From assembly GCA_937870855.1 (NCBI GenBank), contig CALMWT010000044.1, positions 1 through 63,951 of the forward strand: 63,951 nucleotides of DNA. Reading direction: 5' to 3'. Origin of the DNA: an uncultured Taibaiella sp. GTDB lineage: Bacteria > Bacteroidota > Bacteroidia > Chitinophagales > Chitinophagaceae. The translations under genes were made by a program, and so were the position numbers. A model generated the notes under the pieces. That model saw nothing but the letters and a program-made list of their open reading frames with translations, was not told the origin of the DNA and did not search any database. Of this stretch, positions 28,416-39,900 are shown one piece after another (the stretch's first letter is position 1; the number at the start of each line of letters is the position of its first letter).

Positions 28416-28487
28416 AAAAAAGCCCCGGGATAACCAAGGGCAGGGCTTAATCGCCTAAGGAATTATCCTTGTTGTGATAAGCTTTCG
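28416..28487 (-). ncRNA. tracrRNA of the type II-C system
   Basis: On the minus strand GAAAGC-TT-ATCACAAC (28486 to 28471) pairs with the crRNA-sense repeat start GTTGTGAT-TT-GCTTTC: 14 pairs flanking a 2x2 internal loop. Next comes a small hairpin AAGGA-ATTA-TCCTT (plus-strand letters, 28457-28470), like a nexus, and a terminator stem AAGCCC/GGGCTT with a T-run at 28416-28421. Predicted length is about 72 nt. It lies divergent from cas9 in the gap before it. Nothing else in the window has an anti-repeat. Confidence 0.88.
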
Positions 28488-28491
28488 GACA

Positions 28492-28522
28492 TAAAGATAA
28501 TGAACCTCAAAATATTGCCAAA
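28492..28522 (-). promoter_or_regulatory. tracrRNA promoter overlapping the cas9 start
   Basis: On the minus strand TTTG (28522-28519), exactly 19 bp, then TATCTTTA (28499-28492), one mismatch from TAnnTTTG. It predicts transcription starting right at the anti-repeat (about 28487). The -33 box shares a base with the cas9 ATG. Confidence 0.7.
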
Positions 28523-31500
28523 TGAAATTTAAACATGTTCTTGGTTTAGATATTGGAACCAATTCTCTCGGATGGTTCTTGATAAAGGAGTTCGAAGACG
28601 GAACTATAGAGATGGTGAAATCTGGTGTACACGTTTTCCCGATTGGGACGATAGTAGATGACAAAAGTAATAAAGAAACTACAAAGAACGAGCAACGGAG
28701 AAAGTACAGAGGGGCAAGTAGATTGCGTTACCGTTTTAAATTAAGGAGGAAGAATCTGAAAGACATTCTTGAGAGACTTGGGATGCTGCCAGATTATTCA
28801 AAACTGTTCAAGCCTTTGAGTTCTGAAGAAAAAGAGCAGATTCAAAATCATGAAAGAGGACAATCATACCTTCTCTACAAGCTTCGATCGGAAGCCATCA
28901 ACTCAAAAATCCCTTTAGACGAAATCGGTAGAATTTTCATGCTTTTAAACAAATACAGAGGATTCAAAAGCAATAGAAAAAATCAAAAAGAGGACAAAGA
29001 AACAGGAGAAGTAAAAAAAGGCATAGCGAATCTTCAAAAGCTAATTGATGAAAGTGGCGCAAGAACAATAGGGGAGTATTTTTTCAAAATGCACGAAAAA
29101 GCCAAAGAATGGTATGATGAGAACAAATGGCACAACCCAAACGAACCTGTTGATGAAAGAGCCCTAAATAAAGAAACAGGTGAGTTTGTCCTTTTTAATA
29201 GCAATGGCATTAGAAGACATCATGGACGATACACGTTGCGCGATATGTACCTACATGAATTTGATTTGATATGGAAAGCACAGAAGGAAGCTTACAAAGA
29301 GGAGAAGCCAGAGATATTTACAGGAAGTAAGGAAGAGTATGATGCAATTCTTTCTCTTCCACATACCGAAAGGATTAAAGCACTGAAAGAATTTCGGAAA
29401 ACAAACTACTGGCACATCCGTGAATACTGCATTTACTATCAACGTCCTTTGAAGTCGCAGAAGAAATTTGTCTCAACGTGTCAATTCGAACGGGGAGAAT
29501 ATTATGTAATGAATGAAAAAGTCATTGGGGGAGATACAGAAAAAATTGTGCAAAAAAGAAAATGGAAAAAGAAGTCAAAAAAGGCTTGTCCAAAGAGCCA
29601 TCCATTGTTTCAGGAGTTTCGAATTTGGCAAAAACTTCATCAAATATGCTATTCAAGTAGTTCCGAAGAGGTTTATAATAAGCCATTAAAGACAGGGTGG
29701 TTCCCGGTAATTGCCGACTATTTAATGCAGAATAAAGAACTAAACCTTTCAAAGCCGGGAAAGAATAGTCAAGAAGATGTACAATGGATGAGTAAGTTGT
29801 TGTATCAAAATGGCTTGGTTGAGAATCATGAGGGTTATACGTTCTTTATCGATAAAGCAGATGAAGATGTTGACGGTGATGATAAGAATGTCAACAAAAT
29901 AGCTGGAAACATTACTTATTCAAGCTTCAAAGAAGCTCTGGGAGAAGAAACCTTTACACAATTTCTAAATGAAAAAATAACGAGGATAGAGAACATCAAC
30001 AAGGAAACTGAAAGTCAGGTAGAGGAAAATAGATTGTTCCTTTTGTGGAATGTACTGCATCAAGCGAAGGACGGTTTGTTTAAAGAAGATGTTTGGCTGC
30101 TAAGTATTTTGACTGACAAATGGAAGCTTAAGGTTGAACAAGCAAGCGCACTTATTGAAAAAGGACTGCAACCTGATTACGGATCGTATTCAAGTAAGGT
30201 GTTGAAAGCAATACTGCCCTTCATGCGAAAAGGACTGAATGAATATGAGGCTTTAAAGGCAGCAGGAAGAGGATATGTAAATTATGATAACACAGTTGGG
30301 CTTAAGGTACAGATAAAAGAAAAAATATCTCAGCTTGCATATCAGGAACTGCGCAATCCTGTTGTGGAGAGAGCTTTATCAAAAACGATTAAGCTAGTTA
30401 ACGCAGTTTTGGAAAAGTATCGCCATGAAATAAATAGAGAGACCTTTGAAATAAGGATTGAATCTACTCGCGCATTGAGAAAGCCGCGGCAGGAACGAGA
30501 AAGCGAACGGAGAAAAAATGCCGAGAAGGATAAACTTAGAGAGCAGTATGCAGCATTTCTGACAAAGAACAAAGATAAGCTTGGCTTTAAAAGAGACATC
30601 TACAAATACAATTCCATTGTTGCAAAGTATGAGCTATGGCTGCAGATGAACATGAATGAAGACGATGAGGTTTTCATTTCAGGGTTCAAAGCATTTTCGA
30701 AAATTATTAAGCAAGAGGATAGGCTCAAGCACAAATTGTGGCTTGAGTGTGGCAGAAGATGTCCATACACAGGGGCGGTTATCAATTTCACAGATTGCTT
30801 TAGCCCCGAGGTAGAGATTGAACATATCATCCCTTTAAGTAGAAGCCTTGATGATTCCTTTAACAATAAAACGCTTACCTATCGAGCAACGAACGTGCTT
30901 AAGGGAAGTAAGACACCGTTGGAGTTTATTTCCAAGTTGGGTAAAGAAAAATTAAAAGAGTTTAGGAGTCGAATGAATAGCAAATATCACGGGTTTGCCG
31001 ACAGTAAGCTTATGCTATTCCTTGCAGATGATATAAAAAGTGTACAGGAATTTTCGAACAGCCAGCTTAGTAATACCTCATATATCGCAAGGTATGCAGT
31101 GAAAAAGATGCAGGAGATTTGCAAAAATGTTCAGTTTACGAATGGAGCAGCCACATTTCAACTGAGGTCTTATGATTGGTCATTGTCAGCCCTGTTAGAT
31201 AAGATCCGTTATGAAGAAGAAACAGGCGTAAATATCGATGAATTCTATAAAGAATATAATGGCATCAAAAGGGATTTTTTAAACTGGTACAGTAAAAAAG
31301 TAGAGTCTTCTGACTTCAGGCGTGTAGATGCTTTAAACAGTGACATTGATAAAGCAACTTATCTCCAGGAGACAAACAACGACTTAACCTATTGGGAAAA
31401 GGAAATTAAAGCGTTCGAAGAGTTCCGAAATAAATCGGGAAAGAAGGATCGAAGCGACCACCGACATCATGCGGTTGATGCATTTATCACTTCATGTTGT

Positions 31501-32625
31501 TCCCCAGCTATAGTTAAGTTGATGAGTACATACAATGCTGTACGTGAAGAAAATGATTTACAAAACAGGGATAAAATTTTAAGACGGTTTGACTACGAAC
31601 AGCTCAAACAATTCATATCAAACATTCTTGTAAGTCATTCTGAAAAACAAGCGTTGATCAAAAAGCGGAAGAACAGAATAAAAACGAAAAGCGGAATTAT
31701 AGAAGATGTTACATATGCTCCACAAGGTTCTTTGCATAAGGAGACTTTCTACGGTAAGCTAAAGCAGCCACAAAATCAAGGCTTTTCAAAGAGAAATGTG
31801 TACGTAAGTCGAAGTCCTTTATTGAGTAAGAATGGAAGCACAGAGGCTTATCTTTTTGAGTCTAAGGAAGCTATAGAAAGGGATGTATATGAGCCAAGCA
31901 AAAAACAAGTTCTTCGAAATAGGCTGGATGTTATTGCTGGGCTGGAAGATGAGAAAGGTAACAAACTAAAGCCCTTTTCAGAAAAGGCAATGAGGTTGTT
32001 TCCTCTTTATACACCTACTGCCAATGAGGATAAAACGAAAAGTAGAAAAGGGAAATCATTACCAGTTATAAAAAGTGTTAGGACTCGGTACCAGAACGCG
32101 CGGAGTGTAGTAGAAATTTCTGCAAGGAAGTACGCAGATAAGGGTGGAAATTTTTTAATGGTGTTTTATGAAAAGGAGCAGTTTGACAAGAAGGGGAAAA
32201 GACGAAAGCCAGTGAAAGATTTCAGATTGCTTTCGTTCTGGGACGCAACCAAATCAAAACGGCAAAACGAGAAGTTGTTTAGTGATGAGATTGAAGATTT
32301 AACGCTTTGTAAGCATTGTCAATGGTTAAAAAAGGGTGACTTGATTTTTTTGGGTGATAAAGAAGACGAGTTTGAAAAAGTAGATTGGAGCGATACGCTA
32401 ATGATAAGCTCAAAACTCTACAGAATAAACGAATTAGGATATAATCCCACTGGAGAGGGTTATGCTGTGATAAAGGTTGAACCTCATAAAAAAATGAAAA
32501 CATCTAAAGATAAGTACGCTGCCAATGGCAAATTTTTGAAATTATCCGAAAGCTTAAACGGAATAAAGGTTCGGCTGAACATTCTAGGGGAAATAGAAGC
32601 TAAAGGTGAAGAGTGTTTTGAATAA
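28522..32625 (+). CDS. cas9: Cas9 effector nuclease, type II-C
   Basis: 1367 residues, large but within the range of Bacteroidota II-C Cas9. RuvC-I has Asp10 in LGLDIGTNSLGW. The Arg-rich bridge helix is around 58-80 (RRKYRGASRLRYRFKLRRK). RuvC-II has Glu647 in IRIESTRAL. HNH has His768 in EVEIEHIIPLSRSLDD with a CPYTGAVINF lead-in. RuvC-III has HHAVDA with His982/983 and Asp986. The C-terminal roughly 350 residues should bind the PAM. All catalytic residues are intact, so the nuclease looks active. It is directed by crRNA and tracrRNA to cut DNA. cas1 follows after 12 bp. Confidence 0.98.
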   Translation: MKFKHVLGLDIGTNSLGWFLIKEFEDGTIEMVKSGVHVFPIGTIVDDKSNKETTKNEQRRKYRGASRLRYRFKLRRKNLKDILERLGMLPDYSKLFKPLSSEEKEQIQNHERGQSYLLYKLRSEAINSKIPLDEIGRIFMLLNKYRGFKSNRKNQKEDKETGEVKKGIANLQKLIDESGARTIGEYFFKMHEKAKEWYDENKWHNPNEPVDERALNKETGEFVLFNSNGIRRHHGRYTLRDMYLHEFDLIWKAQKEAYKEEKPEIFTGSKEEYDAILSLPHTERIKALKEFRKTNYWHIREYCIYYQRPLKSQKKFVSTCQFERGEYYVMNEKVIGGDTEKIVQKRKWKKKSKKACPKSHPLFQEFRIWQKLHQICYSSSSEEVYNKPLKTGWFPVIADYLMQNKELNLSKPGKNSQEDVQWMSKLLYQNGLVENHEGYTFFIDKADEDVDGDDKNVNKIAGNITYSSFKEALGEETFTQFLNEKITRIENINKETESQVEENRLFLLWNVLHQAKDGLFKEDVWLLSILTDKWKLKVEQASALIEKGLQPDYGSYSSKVLKAILPFMRKGLNEYEALKAAGRGYVNYDNTVGLKVQIKEKISQLAYQELRNPVVERALSKTIKLVNAVLEKYRHEINRETFEIRIESTRALRKPRQERESERRKNAEKDKLREQYAAFLTKNKDKLGFKRDIYKYNSIVAKYELWLQMNMNEDDEVFISGFKAFSKIIKQEDRLKHKLWLECGRRCPYTGAVINFTDCFSPEVEIEHIIPLSRSLDDSFNNKTLTYRATNVLKGSKTPLEFISKLGKEKLKEFRSRMNSKYHGFADSKLMLFLADDIKSVQEFSNSQLSNTSYIARYAVKKMQEICKNVQFTNGAATFQLRSYDWSLSALLDKIRYEEETGVNIDEFYKEYNGIKRDFLNWYSKKVESSDFRRVDALNSDIDKATYLQETNNDLTYWEKEIKAFEEFRNKSGKKDRSDHRHHAVDAFITSCCSPAIVKLMSTYNAVREENDLQNRDKILRRFDYEQLKQFISNILVSHSEKQALIKKRKNRIKTKSGIIEDVTYAPQGSLHKETFYGKLKQPQNQGFSKRNVYVSRSPLLSKNGSTEAYLFESKEAIERDVYEPSKKQVLRNRLDVIAGLEDEKGNKLKPFSEKAMRLFPLYTPTANEDKTKSRKGKSLPVIKSVRTRYQNARSVVEISARKYADKGGNFLMVFYEKEQFDKKGKRRKPVKDFRLLSFWDATKSKRQNEKLFSDEIEDLTLCKHCQWLKKGDLIFLGDKEDEFEKVDWSDTLMISSKLYRINELGYNPTGEGYAVIKVEPHKKMKTSKDKYAANGKFLKLSESLNGIKVRLNILGEIEAKGEECFE

Positions 32626-32637
32626 AACAGAAGCACC

Positions 32638-33971
<1,334 letters not shown>

Positions 33972-33975
33972 AGTA

Positions 33976-34008
33976 AACCTTTTCCAAAGTTCCAAATTTT
34001 GGGAAAGT
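33976..34008. repeat. Imperfect inverted repeat after cas2
   Basis: AACCTTTTCC and GGGAAAGTT flank CCAAATTTTGG. It could fold as a hairpin but has no T-run; role unknown. Confidence 0.45.
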
Positions 34009-34033
34009 TGAATGGTAAAAGCGTCTTTAAAAT

Positions 34034-34065
34034 AAAAAAACGGACTGGTTGTTGTCCGTTTTTTT
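34034..34065. terminator. Bidirectional terminator between cas2 and the CRISPR array
   Basis: Stem ACGGAC/GTCCGT (34040-34045, 34054-34059) has an A-run on its left and a T-run on its right, so it works on both strands. It would end the cas mRNA from the left and a crRNA precursor from the right. Confidence 0.85.
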
Positions 34066-34118
34066 AAATTCAGTAACATGGCTGAAACCCTTTGTAGTAG
34101 CGATTTTTCAGCATATCT
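34066..34118. promoter_or_regulatory. Presumed CRISPR leader with inverted repeat
   Basis: 53 bp between the terminator and repeat 1. It contains GCTGAAA (34081-34087) and TTTCAGC (34106-34112), the second arm ending 6 bp before the first repeat. The cas-proximal position and decay of the far end suggest that spacers are added here. Confidence 0.5.
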
Positions 34119-36731
34119 GTTGTCAAAGACCTAAGCTACTGAAAAGATTGAAAGCAAATCACAACCATCGGTTTTGACTCTTGCAACCGAAATCGGTTGT
34201 CAAAGACCTAAGCTACTGAAAAGATTGAAAGCAAATCACAACCTGTCTGCATCGCCTATCTGTAGGAATGCGTTGTCAAAGACCTAAGCTACTGAAAAGA
34301 TTGAAAGCAAATCACAACTACTCCGTTAACCAAGGATTCGTTGAAGCAGTTGTCAAAGACCTAAGCTACTGAAAAGATTGAAAGCAAATCACAACCAACG
34401 CTGGTGTAACGAGCACCATCTCCAGGTTGTCAAAGACCTAAGCTACTGAAAAGATTGAAAGCAAATCACAACTTTCGTTGACAAGGGGAAAATACTGGCG
34501 GAGTTGTCAAAGACCTAAGCTACTGAAAAGATTGAAAGCAAATCACAACTCATCATCAGGTATCAGTTAGCCATACTGGTTGTCAAAGACCTAAGCTACT
34601 GAAAAGATTGAAAGCAAATCACAACTGCAAACTGATGGCATATAAATGCCCGCGTGTTGTCAAAGACCTAAGCTACTGAAAAGATTGAAAGCAAATCACA
34701 ACAATGTTTGTAGTATAGATGCTTGAGACGTTGTTGTCAAAGACCTAAGCTACTGAAAAGATTGAAAGCAAATCACAACGGGGAACACATGAATGCGCGA
34801 GGCATTTACGTTGTCAAAGACCTAAGCTACTGAAAAGATTGAAAGCAAATCACAACAACTGAATAATTGTTGCTGTGTTGGTAGTCGTTGTCAAAGACCT
34901 AAGCTACTGAAAAGATTGAAAGCAAATCACAACTTGATAGGGTTGAGGGTTGAGGATTGGGGGTTGTCAAAGACCTAAGCTACTGAAAAGATTGAAAGCA
35001 AATCACAACCGGTAGCCATTGCGCTTGTGGGTAGCTTTGTTGTCAAAGACCTAAGCTACTGAAAAGATTGAAAGCAAATCACAACTATGTATCTAAAAGA
35101 GGTACAAATTTACCCGTTGTCAAAGACCTAAGCTACTGAAAAGATTGAAAGCAAATCACAACCGTGGTCTATAGGGTCAGTTATGAAATGACGTTGTCAA
35201 AGACCTAAGCTACTGAAAAGATTGAAAGCAAATCACAACGGGCGTGACGTAGAACAGATTGCCGGTATCGTTGTCAAAGACCTAAGCTACTGAAAAGATT
35301 GAAAGCAAATCACAACGGACGACAACATATACACGTTGAAGCCTGTGTTGTCAAAGACCTAAGCTACTGAAAAGATTGAAAGCAAATCACAACTTGTAAC
35401 CATGAGGTGTTGTTCATTCCTTGGTTGTCAAAGACCTAAGCTACTGAAAAGATTGAAAGCAAATCACAACAACAAAGCAAGTGCCTTCATAGTTTTAATG
35501 TTGTCAAAGACCTAAGCTACTGAAAAGATTGAAAGCAAATCACAACAATAGCCGCATCTTGCGTCAGGTGATAGCGTTGTCAAAGACCTAAGCTACTGAA
35601 AAGATTGAAAGCAAATCACAACCAACACGATGGAAGGTGCGGTATATGATCGTTGTCAAAGACCTAAGCTACTGAAAAGATTGAAAGCAAATCACAACGA
35701 CCGCAGCACCATTTCAAATTCTCTTAAAGTTGTCAAAGACCTAAGCTACTGAAAAGATTGAAAGCAAATCACAACACTCGCCATCTTCGCTATATATCTC
35801 GCCAAGTTGTCAAAGACCTAAGCTACTGAAAAGATTGAAAGCAAATCACAACTTTTGAAAAGCTATATATTGTGCATAGGTTGTTGTCAAAGAACCTAAG
35901 CTACTGAAAAGATTGAAAGCAAATCACAACTAGAAGTAAAGGCTCTGTGTTCCACGTCCAGTTGTCAAAGACCTAAGCTACTGAAAAGATTGAAAGCAAA
36001 TCACAACGTTTGGCACTAATTTTAGTGTTTCGTTTGGTTGTCAAAGACCTAAGCTACTGAAAAGATTGAAAGCAAATCACAACCCGTTTTTTTGACTTTC
36101 GGCACGCCAGATAGTTGTCAAAGACCTAAGCTACTGAAAAGATTGAAAGCAAATCACAACCATTCTTCGGCAATACGCCGGACGTGAGTGGTTGTCAAAG
36201 ACCTAAGCTACTGAAAAGATTGAAAGCAAATCACAACAAATTGCATTTCCCGCCGTGAAGCCGTCAGGTTGTCAAAGACCTAAGCTACTGAAAAGATTGA
36301 AAGCAAATCACAACATAGATAAACCAAGTGCTCATATAGAGTGGGTTGTCAAAGACCTAAGCTACTGAAAAGATTGAAAGCAAATCACAACAATGGTTGC
36401 ATATCTTCTTCCCATTCGTTTGTTGTCAAAGACCTAAGCTACTGAAAAGATTGAAAGCAAATCACAACATCATTGTTTGTCTTCGCGTATTCGAGAGTTG
36501 TCAAAGACCTAAGCTACTGAAAAGATTACTGGCAGAGCCAGTGAGAGAAGTTGAAAGCAAATCACAACAAGGTGAACTACGTGGTTTTCACTTTATCGGT
36601 TGTCAAAGACCTAAGCTACTGAAAAGATTACTGGCAGAGCCGGTGAGAGAAGTTGAAAGCAAATCACAACGGATTTACGGTCCTCGTTTTGACGATTAAG
36701 TTTTCAAAGATCCAAGCTATAATGAAGACTT
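34119..36731 (-). CRISPR. Type II-C CRISPR array, 33 repeats plus one degenerate
   Basis: Repeat of 47 bp (plus strand begins GTTGTCAAAG, ends AATCACAAC), spacers 28-30 bp, pitch 75-78 bp. I count 33 full repeats (first 34119, last 36599) and a truncated, mutated terminal copy starting at 36700, giving 33 spacers. Repeat 24 (35883) has one extra A. Repeats 32 (36497-36568) and 33 (36599-36670) are 72 bp because of a 25-nt insertion. All others appear identical. The strand is given as minus because the crRNA-sense repeat must begin GTTGTGATTTGC to pair with the tracrRNA. I recognise no spacer target in the window except the low-complexity spacer 11. Confidence 0.98.
36528..36552. repeat. 25-nt hairpin insertion in CRISPR repeat 32
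   Basis: ACTGGC-AGA-GCCAGT is a perfect 6-bp hairpin followed by GAGAGAAGT. It splits the repeat after AAAAGAT. The copy in repeat 33 (about 36630-36654) differs by one base, GCCGGT. Confidence 0.85.
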
Positions 36732-36786
36732 CATTTTTGAGCTTTTTCAGATGTACAAACAGGGCATTTAAGACGGTTTTTTTCTT

Positions 36787-36830
36787 AAAAAAACAAAAGT
36801 GTTTTATTGAAACCATTTTCAATGAAACAC
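36787..36830 (-). terminator. Intrinsic terminator of the SprB-repeat adhesin gene
   Basis: A 14-bp stem (36799-36812 with 36817-36830, one G-T pair) and loop ATGG on the minus strand, followed by TTTTGTTTTTTT. The rest of the 36732-36925 gap shows only a short AATGAAG/CTTCATT palindrome. Confidence 0.9.
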
Positions 36831-36925
36831 CTTGCAAGCCAAGACCGTAAAGAATTACAGCCATTTTTGCCAACTATTTTTGCCCACTATGTCGAAGCAG
36901 TCTTGCAGCTTCGTTTTCATTTAGG

Positions 36926-39900
36926 TCATCGAAGTAAAGTCACATCCCCTTTTAGCGTTATTGTTTCTCCTGTTGTGCAAGCTGCTTCAATCATATACAC
37001 GAATACATCGGTCGGCAGGCGGTCATTCTTGAACGTTCCATCCCAACCGAGTCTTTCGTCATTGGGTGGAATATTTATTGCTTCAAAAACCCTTTGTCCC
37101 CAGCGATTGTAAATGATAAACTTTTTCAGAATGGCAATGCCTTTGCCTGACGCAAAGAAAGCATCATTATTTCCATCTCCATTTGGGGTAAATGTGTTTG
37201 GAATGAACAAGGCTGAGTTGTCGCAGCCAACCGTGATATTGATCTTGTCGGATGCCTGACATCCCAGTTCGTTGGTAACCGTGGCTACGTATGTGATCGT
37301 TTCAAGGAAAGTGGCTATTGGGTTAAAACAATCAGAGCAATTAAGGTTGATCGGTGGTGTCCAGATTATACTTGTCGCATTTGTGGTTTGCGCATTAAGT
37401 TCCATTTGCGCACCCGCAATCGCATTTATGTCTGTGCCAAGATTTATAGTAGGAAGCGGATGAACAATTACCATCTGTTCAAGTGTATCCTTATAGCATT
37501 CATTCTCTGTTATTACCACCTTATAACTTGTAGTTACAGCCGGACGCGCTGTAGGATTTGGGATTTCATTGTTGCTAAGATTAATGGAGGGAGTCCAGTA
37601 ATAAGCAATGCCGCCCGATGCAAATAAGTTTGCTTCTTCGCCTTCGCAAATCTCAATTTGTTCGCCCACTGATGTGGGTACGCGATTTGCCACCGTAATA
37701 CTTATATCATCGGTGTCGGAACAGTTGTATTCATTGGTGCCGACAACAGTGTAAGAAATGTCTGAATTAACCTGAACGAATGGATTTGCACAATTCGTAC
37801 AGGACAATCCGGTTGGGGGTTGCCAATAATAATTTGTTGCACCTGTAGCTTGCAATTGAACGCTTGAACCCCTACAAAGTTTTTTATCATTTCCTGCATT
37901 CACTATCGGGCTTTGGTGGTTTGGAATAACAACATTGGCATTCTTACTACAGTTATTTGCATCGGTAACAGTAACTGAATAATTTCCGGCAGGTAGTTGC
38001 TTAATTGTATCAGTTAATTGTCCGTTACTCCATGACAAGCTATATGGAGGTAATCCTCCGGTGACGGAGGAATATGCAATGCCTTCTGACATTCCAATGC
38101 AGGTAGGTTTAAATCCTGGGTTCACAATTAGGTCAGAAGGTTGGTTAATTTGAACCGTATCCTTTTTCGTGCAGCCATTACTATCCGTAACCGTAACTAT
38201 ATAACTTCCTGCTGCGAGATTGCTGGCTGTCGCGGTGGTTTGTACGGGTGAAGTATTCCACGAGAAAGAGTAGGGTTGAGCACCACCCGTAACGCTAACA
38301 GTTGCACTTCCATCATTACCGCCAAAACATTTGCTTGCGGTTACATTATTCATCGTCACAATGATGGGCGGAGCATTATTTATGGTCACGTTGGTTATAG
38401 CACTGCATCCATTATTGTCGGTCACAGTTACGTTGAATGTTCCCTGCGATAAACCCGTAGCATTACTTACATTCTGAATCGGTGTGGTATTCCATGCGAA
38501 AACATGGGGAGGTGTGCCGCCGTTGGCTATTGCATTTGCCGTTCCGTTGTTCAATCCAAAGCACGTAATGTCTGTCTTGCCCGATATGCTTGCAATCAGT
38601 TGGGTTGGTTGTGCTACTGATACATTTGCGTTAGTTGTACATCCTTTACTATCGGTAATGGTTGCAGTATAATTTCCTGCTGAAAGATTAGTAGCAGTTA
38701 CGCCCGTTTGAGGAGGAGTTGTATTCCAGGAATATGTGTACGGAATGGTGCCGCCCGATGCACTGATTGTTGCACTTCCATTACTTCCACCAAAGCACGT
38801 GGTACCGGTTGAGTTGAGAGATGCAGATAATATAGTTGGCTGAACAATAGTGACGGAAGCTGTGTCTGTACAACCTTTGCTATCGGTTGCGGTTACAATA
38901 TAATTTCCTGCGGACAAGCCTGTTGCTACAGGTGTATTTTGAGCAGGAGTTGTATTCCAGGAATAAGAGTAACCCGGCGTTCCTCCGCTTACTGAAGCCA
39001 TAGCACTTCCGTTACTGCCGCCATTACAACTTACATTCGTTATGCTTGCTATTGTTGCAGAAAGTTGCGAAGGTTGCACAACGGAAATATTTGCACCCGC
39101 TGTGCAGCCAAGATTATCTGTAATGGTTATGGAGTAATTTCCTGCTGTCAAATTTCCTGCAACGGCCGTAGTTTGAATGGGTGTCGTATTCCATGAATAA
39201 CTGTAAGGAGACATACCGCCCGAAGCAGTAACTGAAGCACTGCCCGTATTTGTTCCGAAGCATAAAACAGGTGTACTTGAAATATTAGCCGTTAACGCTT
39301 GTGGCTGAGTAATGATAACAGTGTCTGTGGCTATACATCCTTTAGCATCGGTAACAGTAAGAATGTAAATGCCTGCCGCCAGATTGTTTGCGATCTGTGT
39401 ATTCTGTGCAGGCAGAGTGTTCCATGTATAAGTGTAAGGTGCGGTGCCCGCTGTTACGATTGCTGATGCACTTCCGTTGTTTCCTCCATTACAACTAACA
39501 TTTGTTGCATTGTTTATTGTTACGTTTAAAATTGTCGGTTGGGCAATGTTCACGGAGGTGCTTTTTATACAACCATTGTAATCGGTAACTGTTAGTCCAT
39601 AAATTGTTGAAATAAGATTGTTGACTGCTGATGCAGTTTGCGGTGGTGAAGTATTCCACAAGTAGGTGTAAGGGGATGTTCCGCCAGCTACACTAACAGT
39701 GGCGGATCCGGTGTTCCCTCCAAAGCAATTTACATCACTGGTTTTAAGTGTGAGAGAAAGACTATCGGGCTGAAGTACAGTTGCAACAATGCTATCTAAG
39801 CAACCTTTATTATCAGACACAACAACAGTGTATGATCCCAGAGAAAGGTTAACCGCCGTTGCTGTAGTCTGCAAAGGAGTTGTATTCCATGTATAAGAAT

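Noticed and set aside
36528..36552. Insertion in repeats 32 and 33 as a second tracrRNA
   Set aside because: It has a hairpin but no T-run terminator and no new anti-repeat beyond the normal repeat.
36397..36699. Open frame across the last CRISPR units
   Set aside because: It consists of translated repeats and spacers, with no start signal.
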